Assembly: GCA_020446505.1 (NCBI GenBank)
Contig: JAGREN010000006.1
Location: 20,137 to 67,091 of the forward strand
Length of the DNA stretch: 46,955 nucleotides
Direction: 5' to 3'
Source: Novosphingobium sp.
GTDB taxonomy: Bacteria; Pseudomonadota; Alphaproteobacteria; Sphingomonadales; Sphingomonadaceae
The translations under genes and the position numbers were made by a program. Positions 42,223-46,955 of this stretch are shown here, piece after piece. Numbering within the stretch: the first letter of the stretch is position 1; the number at the start of each line of letters is the position of its first letter. The notes under the pieces are model-generated. The model did no database searches. It worked only from the letters and a program-made list of their open reading frames with translations, and was not told the DNA's origin.

Positions 42223-44322
42223 ATGGTGTTAAGTCCGGACCAGGCGGTTCGATACGATGTGCGTAACGGGGTGGCCGTCCTCACGATCGACTTCCCTCCA
42301 GTGAACGCGCTGGGAGCGCCAATGAGGGAGGGTATGATGCTCCGGCTCGAACAAGCGCGCGAAGATGAGGGCGTCGACGCGATTGTCCTCGTCGGGGCCA
42401 ATGACCGGTTTATCGCAGGCGCGGACATCAGGGAATTCGGCAAGGAAAAAGTCGGCCCTTCGCTTGAATCGATCCAGGAAGCGCTGGAGACTTCTGTCAA
42501 GCCGGTCGTCGCCGCGATCGACGGCCACGCCTTGGGTGGCGGTCTGGAAACGGCACTAGCCGCACCGTTCCGCGTCGCGGCGAGCCGGGCGAAGCTCGGC
42601 TTGCCGGAGATCAACCTCGGCCTCCTGCCCGGCGGCGGCGGCACACAACGACTGACTCGCCTGATCGGCCCTGAAGGTGCGCTCGACCTGATCCTGTCCG
42701 GACGGCATATCGCCGCCGTCGAGGCTCTGCGGCTTGGGATCGTGGATGAAGTCACCGACGGAGACGTTACCGAAGCGGCTATTGCCTTTGCCCGTGCCAA
42801 GGCAGCCAAGGGCGGCCCGTGGCCGATCATCCTTGAGCGAACCGACAAGGTTACCGGGACCGACCCGAAGATCTTCGAGGACGTGCGAGCAAAGAACGCG
42901 GGCAAGTGGAAGGGCATGGTGGCCCCGTTTGAAATTGTGAATTGCATCGAAGCGGCTTGCCACTTGGGGCCGGTCGAAGGCCTCGAATTCGAGCGCGCGG
43001 CATTCTGGAGGTGCAGCGATGCACCAAGCAGGGAAGCGCAAGTCCATCTGTTCTTCTCCGAGCGCGCGGCCGCCAAGGTGGACGGCACGAAAGGGGTTGC
43101 GGCCAAGCCGATCCGCTCGGTCGGCATCGTAGGCGCAGGGACCATGGGTAGCGGCATAGCGATGGCGATCGCCAATTCAGGGATCGAGGTGACTTTGCTC
43201 GACAGCGCGAAAGGTGCGCTTGACGCCGGGATGGAGCGGATCGCAAAGAATTACGCGACTTCAGTGGCGCGAGGCTCGCGCACGCAGGATGCCGCAGACA
43301 AGGCGCTGGCGCTGATCGAAACCACGCCTGACTACGCGGCGCTGGCCAATGCCGATCTGGTTATCGAGGCCGTGTTCGAAGACATGGGTATCAAGCACGA
43401 GGTGTTTCGCAGGCTCGACGCGGTGTGCAAACCCGGTGCCGTGCTCGCGTCCAATACCTCGGCCCTTGATATCGACGAAATCGCCTCGGCCACCGGACGA
43501 CCGCAGGACGTGATCGGGCTCCACTTCTTTTCGCCCGCGAACGTCATGAAATTGCTGGAAGTTGTCCGGGGCGATCATGCCTCCCCCGAAACCGTCGTGA
43601 CCGCGATGGCATTTGCCAAGCGGATCGGCAAGCAGCCGGTGCTCGCCGGCAATTGCTTCGGCTTCATCGGGAACCGGATCCTGCACCGCTATGGCGAAGA
43701 GGCGGACCTGCTGCTGATGGAAGGCGCAACGCCCTGGCAGATTGACGGTGTACTCAAGGAATTCGGATTTCCGATGGGCATCTACCTGATGCGCGATATG
43801 GCCGGGCTCGACGTGAGTTACCGGGTGCGGCGCAACAAGGCCGCGACCGGCGCGCTCAATCTCTCAGCCGACACCTATAATCCCATCGCCGACCGGATTT
43901 GCGAGAACGGCGATCATGGCCAGAAAACCGGCGAAGGGTATTATGCCTACGTCGGTCGCAATGCTTCGCCCCGGCCGCAAGTCGAAGCCATGCTCGCCGA
44001 AATATCAAGGGAGAAAGGGATCGAGCGTAAGGCGATTTCCGACGAGGAAGTGCTGTGGCGCATTCTCGCTGCAATCGTCAACGAAGGCGCGAAAATAGTC
44101 GAGGAAGGCATTGCCCAGCGTGCATCGGATATCGACGTGGCCTATGCTCATGGCTACGGATTTCCGAAATATCGCGGCGGGCCAATGTTTTGGGCTGCGC
44201 AGCAGGGGCTCGACACCGTGCTGACCAAGATCATGGAATATCAGGCTCGCTATCCCGACCGCTGGCAGCCCTCCGACCTGCTGGCTGATCGGGCCGCAAC
44301 CGGCAAGGGATGGGAAGGCTGA
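42223..44322 (+). CDS. Bifunctional enoyl-CoA hydratase / 3-hydroxyacyl-CoA dehydrogenase
   Basis: A 699-residue FadJ/PaaC-like multifunctional beta-oxidation enzyme. The N-terminal crotonase domain keeps both catalytic glutamates, Glu109 (GGGLETALA) and Glu129 (GLPEINLG). The NAD domain begins VGIVGAGTMGSGIAMAIA, and the dehydrogenase His is in IGLHFFSPANVMKLLE. The C-terminal 3HCDH domain carries NCFGFIGNRIL. It hydrates trans-2-enoyl-CoA, then oxidises the 3-hydroxyacyl-CoA. ATG preceded by GGGAG. First of three plus-strand genes that complete beta-oxidation; the next gene overlaps it by 13 bases. Confidence 0.93.
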   Translation: MVLSPDQAVRYDVRNGVAVLTIDFPPVNALGAPMREGMMLRLEQAREDEGVDAIVLVGANDRFIAGADIREFGKEKVGPSLESIQEALETSVKPVVAAIDGHALGGGLETALAAPFRVAASRAKLGLPEINLGLLPGGGGTQRLTRLIGPEGALDLILSGRHIAAVEALRLGIVDEVTDGDVTEAAIAFARAKAAKGGPWPIILERTDKVTGTDPKIFEDVRAKNAGKWKGMVAPFEIVNCIEAACHLGPVEGLEFERAAFWRCSDAPSREAQVHLFFSERAAAKVDGTKGVAAKPIRSVGIVGAGTMGSGIAMAIANSGIEVTLLDSAKGALDAGMERIAKNYATSVARGSRTQDAADKALALIETTPDYAALANADLVIEAVFEDMGIKHEVFRRLDAVCKPGAVLASNTSALDIDEIASATGRPQDVIGLHFFSPANVMKLLEVVRGDHASPETVVTAMAFAKRIGKQPVLAGNCFGFIGNRILHRYGEEADLLLMEGATPWQIDGVLKEFGFPMGIYLMRDMAGLDVSYRVRRNKAATGALNLSADTYNPIADRICENGDHGQKTGEGYYAYVGRNASPRPQVEAMLAEISREKGIERKAISDEEVLWRILAAIVNEGAKIVEEGIAQRASDIDVAYAHGYGFPKYRGGPMFWAAQQGLDTVLTKIMEYQARYPDRWQPSDLLADRAATGKGWEG

Positions 44323-45581
44323 GCGGCGCGGCCAAACCGATTAACCAGCTTCTGAACCAGCTGCGGCCGGGCCAGACGGTCTACCTGCCCGGTGCCAGCG
44401 GCGAGGTGGTCGCGTTAGGCAAAGCCCTGCGGGACGATCCGGCCCGCGCCGTCGGGGTGCATTTCATCGGCTGTCTCGTGCCGGGCATGAACGAGGTGGC
44501 GGACTATGCTGGTCTGGCCGAGGGTGCCAGCGCCACGACCTACCTGCTGCCGCGCTGCATGCGGCAAAGCTTCGTCGAAGGAAACGTCTCGCTCTTGCCG
44601 CTGACCTATCACGGTGCGGCCATGCACATTGCAGGTGCCTCGGTCGACGTTGCTTTGGCGCATGTCGCGCCGCCTGACAGCGCGGGGAACTGTTCGCTGG
44701 GAATTGCCAGCGACTTTGCGACCTTGGTCTGGCCACGCGCGCGCCGCCGCATCATGGTCGTCAACCCGTCCATGCCTCGCTTGCCGCGCGCACTCTCGCT
44801 TCCGCTGAAAGATGCCGATCTGGCGATCACGCTGGAGGGGGCTATCGTCACCGCGCCAGAACCTGCATTCGATCCGGTTGCGGATGCCATTGCCCGGCGC
44901 GTCGCCGACCGAATTCCCGATGGCGCCCATGTCCAAACCGGCATCGGCGGCGCTCCGGGCGCGATTTGGCGGCACCTTGCCGGACACCGCAATCTGGCGC
45001 TGAGATCGGGCATGGCCAACGACGGTTTCCGGCTCCTCGCCGAGGCCGGCGCGCTCGACCCGAAAGCCGACCATGTCGCCGGGATCGCCTATGGCTCGGC
45101 AGACTTCTACGAGTGGTTGCGGCAGAGCGACGCGGTGCGCTTCGCCAGCACTCTCGAGACGCACTCCATTCCCGCCTTATCGCAAGTGCCAAAGCTGCAC
45201 AGCATCAACGGCGCGCTCGGCGTCGATTTGTTCGGCCAGGCCAACGTCGAATGGCAAGGCATGGCGCTGTCCAGCGGCGTGGGCGGCGGACCCGACTTCA
45301 TGCGTGGCGCGGCCTGCTCGCCGGGCGGACGGTCGATTCTCGCCATGCCTTCGACCGCCCGCGGCGGAGCAATCTCGCGCATCGTTGTGAGGCTGGACCA
45401 TCCGACCATCGGGATCGCTCGCTCCGACGTGGACACGGTCGTGACCGAGCACGGTGTGGCCGAACTGCGCGACAAGAGCCTCGATCAGCGCGCGGACGCC
45501 CTCATCGCGATTGCCGCGCCGCAGTTCCGCGACGGCCTCGCTGATGGCTGGCGCGCTTTGCGGAGTAGTTTTGCTGGCTGA
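44310..45581 (+). CDS. Acetyl-CoA hydrolase/transferase family protein, catalytic Glu apparently absent
   Basis: A 423-residue family I CoA-transferase/hydrolase-like protein (4-hydroxybutyrate CoA-transferase group). The N-terminal domain has VYLPGASGEVVAL. The C-terminal domain has HVQTGIGGAPGA, SGMANDGFRLLAEAGA and the GGGPDFMRGA loop. The conserved SALEVD motif, whose Glu forms the thioester with CoA, reads GALGVDLFGQ here, with Gly304 in place of Glu. It may be inactive, use another residue, or act as a hydrolase partner. Its ATG overlaps the previous gene by 13 bases and the ribosome-binding site is poorly placed, so the start is uncertain. Confidence 0.8.
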   Translation: MGRLSGAAKPINQLLNQLRPGQTVYLPGASGEVVALGKALRDDPARAVGVHFIGCLVPGMNEVADYAGLAEGASATTYLLPRCMRQSFVEGNVSLLPLTYHGAAMHIAGASVDVALAHVAPPDSAGNCSLGIASDFATLVWPRARRRIMVVNPSMPRLPRALSLPLKDADLAITLEGAIVTAPEPAFDPVADAIARRVADRIPDGAHVQTGIGGAPGAIWRHLAGHRNLALRSGMANDGFRLLAEAGALDPKADHVAGIAYGSADFYEWLRQSDAVRFASTLETHSIPALSQVPKLHSINGALGVDLFGQANVEWQGMALSSGVGGGPDFMRGAACSPGGRSILAMPSTARGGAISRIVVRLDHPTIGIARSDVDTVVTEHGVAELRDKSLDQRADALIAIAAPQFRDGLADGWRALRSSFAG

Positions 45582-45727
45582 CCCTCAAGGGTCGAGCCGC
45601 GCCGCGATAATTCGGGACGTCCGTGGTCTTCGATCATGTTCGTGCTCGAACACAGTCGATGGTAGCGGACCGGGACCGACCGGCCTACCCCCACCCGAAA
45701 CACGTTAAAGTAAAGCGAGAACCGGAA

Positions 45728-46924
45728 ATGCGCCGCGCCGCCATTGTCTCCCCGTTGCGAACCGCCGTCGGCACATTCGGAGGCGCGTTGCGCACGCTCA
45801 GGATGGAAGATCTGGGCACAATCGTCCTCAAGGCCCTGATCGACCGCAGCGGCATCGATCCCGAACGCATCGACGATGTTATCTTCGGGCATGCATACGG
45901 TAGCGGCGAAGCACCGGCTCTGGGCCGCTGGTGCGCGCTCGATGCCGGCCTGCCACTTACCGTAGCTGGCATGGAGATGGAGCGTCGCTGCGGCAGCGGC
46001 CTGATGGCTATTTCGACTGCGGCGATGATGGTCCAGACGGGTGCCGCCGACGTGGTGGTTGCCGGCGGCGCGGAATCGATGAGCAACTGCGAATACTATT
46101 CGAGCGACGTGCGCTGGGGATCGCGAGCGGGCAGCATTGCGCTCCACGACCGGCTGGAACGCGGGCGCGTTCGCTCGCAGCCGGAATGGCGCTTCGGCCT
46201 GATCCGTTCGATGATGGAAACCGCCGACAATCTTGCCACCGATTACGGCATCACCCGCGAAGAGGCAGATGCCTATGCCGTGCGCAGCCAGCAGCGCGCG
46301 GCCGCCGCGTGGGACAAAGGGTTGTTCGAGAGCGAACTCGTTCCCGTTCCCCTGCCCCAGCGCAAGGGCGAGCCGGACCTGTTTGCGCGCGACGAAGGCG
46401 TGCGCCCGGAAACGTCGCTCGAAACGCTCGCCAAACTTCGCGCGGTGCACGACGGCGGGGTGACGACGGCTGGCAACTCGAGCCAGCAGAACGATGCCGC
46501 ATCGGCTTGTCTGGTGGTGGCAGAAGACAAGCTGGACGAACTTGGTCTGGAACCGATGGCCTGGTTCGTCAACTGGGCGGTCGCCGGGTGCGAACCGTCG
46601 CGCATGGGTATCGGCCCTGTCCCTGCCTGCGAGAAGCTGTTCGCCAGGACCGGCCTGTCGCTCGACAACATGGACCTCGTCGAACTGAACGAAGCCTTCG
46701 CGGCACAGGTGCTGGCCGTGCTCAAAGCCTGGAACTGGCATGATCCCGACCGGCTGAACGTTAACGGATCAGGCATTTCGCTGGGGCACCCCATCGGGGC
46801 AACTGGCGGGCGCATCCTCGCCACCATGCTCAACGAGCTCAAACGCCGCGAAGGCCGCTATGCGCTCGAAACGATGTGCATTGGCGGCGGCCAGGGCATC
46901 GCCGCGATTTTCGAACGGGCCTGA
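45728..46924 (+). CDS. Thiolase, acetyl-CoA acetyltransferase type
   Basis: A 398-residue condensing thiolase that splits 3-ketoacyl-CoA into acetyl-CoA and a shorter acyl-CoA. The nucleophile Cys88 in RRCGSGLMAIS, the His in LGHPIGATG and the second Cys in MCIGGGQGIA are all present. The length is typical. Start ATG at 45728 begins MRRAAIVSPLRT; the longer upstream frame lacks family signal. The 146 bases before it contain no operator copy or gene. Last gene of the beta-oxidation group; the window ends 31 bases later. Confidence 0.93.
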   Translation: MRRAAIVSPLRTAVGTFGGALRTLRMEDLGTIVLKALIDRSGIDPERIDDVIFGHAYGSGEAPALGRWCALDAGLPLTVAGMEMERRCGSGLMAISTAAMMVQTGAADVVVAGGAESMSNCEYYSSDVRWGSRAGSIALHDRLERGRVRSQPEWRFGLIRSMMETADNLATDYGITREEADAYAVRSQQRAAAAWDKGLFESELVPVPLPQRKGEPDLFARDEGVRPETSLETLAKLRAVHDGGVTTAGNSSQQNDAASACLVVAEDKLDELGLEPMAWFVNWAVAGCEPSRMGIGPVPACEKLFARTGLSLDNMDLVELNEAFAAQVLAVLKAWNWHDPDRLNVNGSGISLGHPIGATGGRILATMLNELKRREGRYALETMCIGGGQGIAAIFERA

Positions 46925-46955
46925 ACCGTCTAGCCCATCATATTCACCGGGGCGG

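Noticed and set aside
41978-42232. Possible 84-residue gene between the PF10118 operon and the bifunctional beta-oxidation gene
   Set aside because: No ribosome-binding site, no family resemblance, and it overlaps the next gene's start; it looks like chance open frame.
1-46955. CRISPR arrays, rRNA genes and complete insertion sequences
   Set aside because: No regular spaced repeats, rRNA-like stretches or transposase genes were seen.

Overview
The window looks like part of a sphingomonad-type alphaproteobacterial chromosome (Novosphingobium/Sphingobium/Sphingomonas-like). The reasons are the high GC, a large TonB-dependent receptor, many acyl-CoA dehydrogenases, lipid-transfer-type thiolases paired with DUF35 proteins, ADP-forming acyl-CoA ligases and tandem PF10118 proteins. 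The assignment comes from reading the sequence and recalling protein families; no database search was run.

Layout. Bases 1-21 are the 3' end of a tRNA, probably tRNA-Ser. Next to it, on the minus strand, is a translationally coupled module of DUF3489, DUF2924 and a large serine recombinase, preceded by one small unknown gene (264-3482). A gene-poor stretch follows (3483-4133). From 4134 to the end almost every gene is catabolic: (a) 4134-11859, an atypical SDR, a PaaG-like crotonase, a DUF35/thioesterase pair, a thiolase-like lipid-transfer protein, a CaiB/BaiF CoA-transferase and a pair of acyl-CoA dehydrogenases (ACADs); (b) 11859-17511, a minus-strand TonB receptor, Tat-exported amidase and amidohydrolase; (c) 17836-23414, a TauD-type dioxygenase divergent from a bicupin, then a crotonase and three SDRs; (d) 23417-26576, a tandem-hotdog protein, a second amidohydrolase and an IclR-type regulator; (e) 26880-29084, a second ACAD pair; (f) 29092-36705, a compact seven-gene minus-strand operon (ACAD, ACAD, crotonase, alpha/beta hydrolase, ADP-forming ligase, DUF35, thiolase-like protein); (g) 36918-40230, a second ADP-forming ligase and a seventh ACAD; (h) 40214-41931, two PF10118 proteins with diiron-type ligand patterns; (i) 42223-46924, a bifunctional hydratase/dehydrogenase, a CoA hydrolase/transferase and a thiolase.

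How the genes may work together. An amide-containing or carboxylic substrate could cross the outer membrane through the receptor and be cut by the exported amidase. Inside the cell it would be activated by the ADP-forming ligases or the CaiB enzyme, oxidised by three putative two-component ACADs, processed by crotonases and SDRs, cleaved by lipid-transfer-protein/DUF35 complexes, and finished by ordinary beta-oxidation enzymes. Heteromeric ACADs plus Ltp/DUF35 pairs resemble the logic of steroid side-chain degradation, but no steroid-ring enzymes are present, so the substrate is unknown.

The most striking non-coding signal is a recurring palindromic element, A(T/G)CA(C/T)(A/G)NNTGTG. Eight intergenic copies were found by eye, most of them in promoter regions of these operons. 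The best copy has 9-bp perfect arms and lies in front of the IclR-type gene at 26613-26632. This suggests one dedicated, autoregulated catabolic regulon covering about 32 kb.
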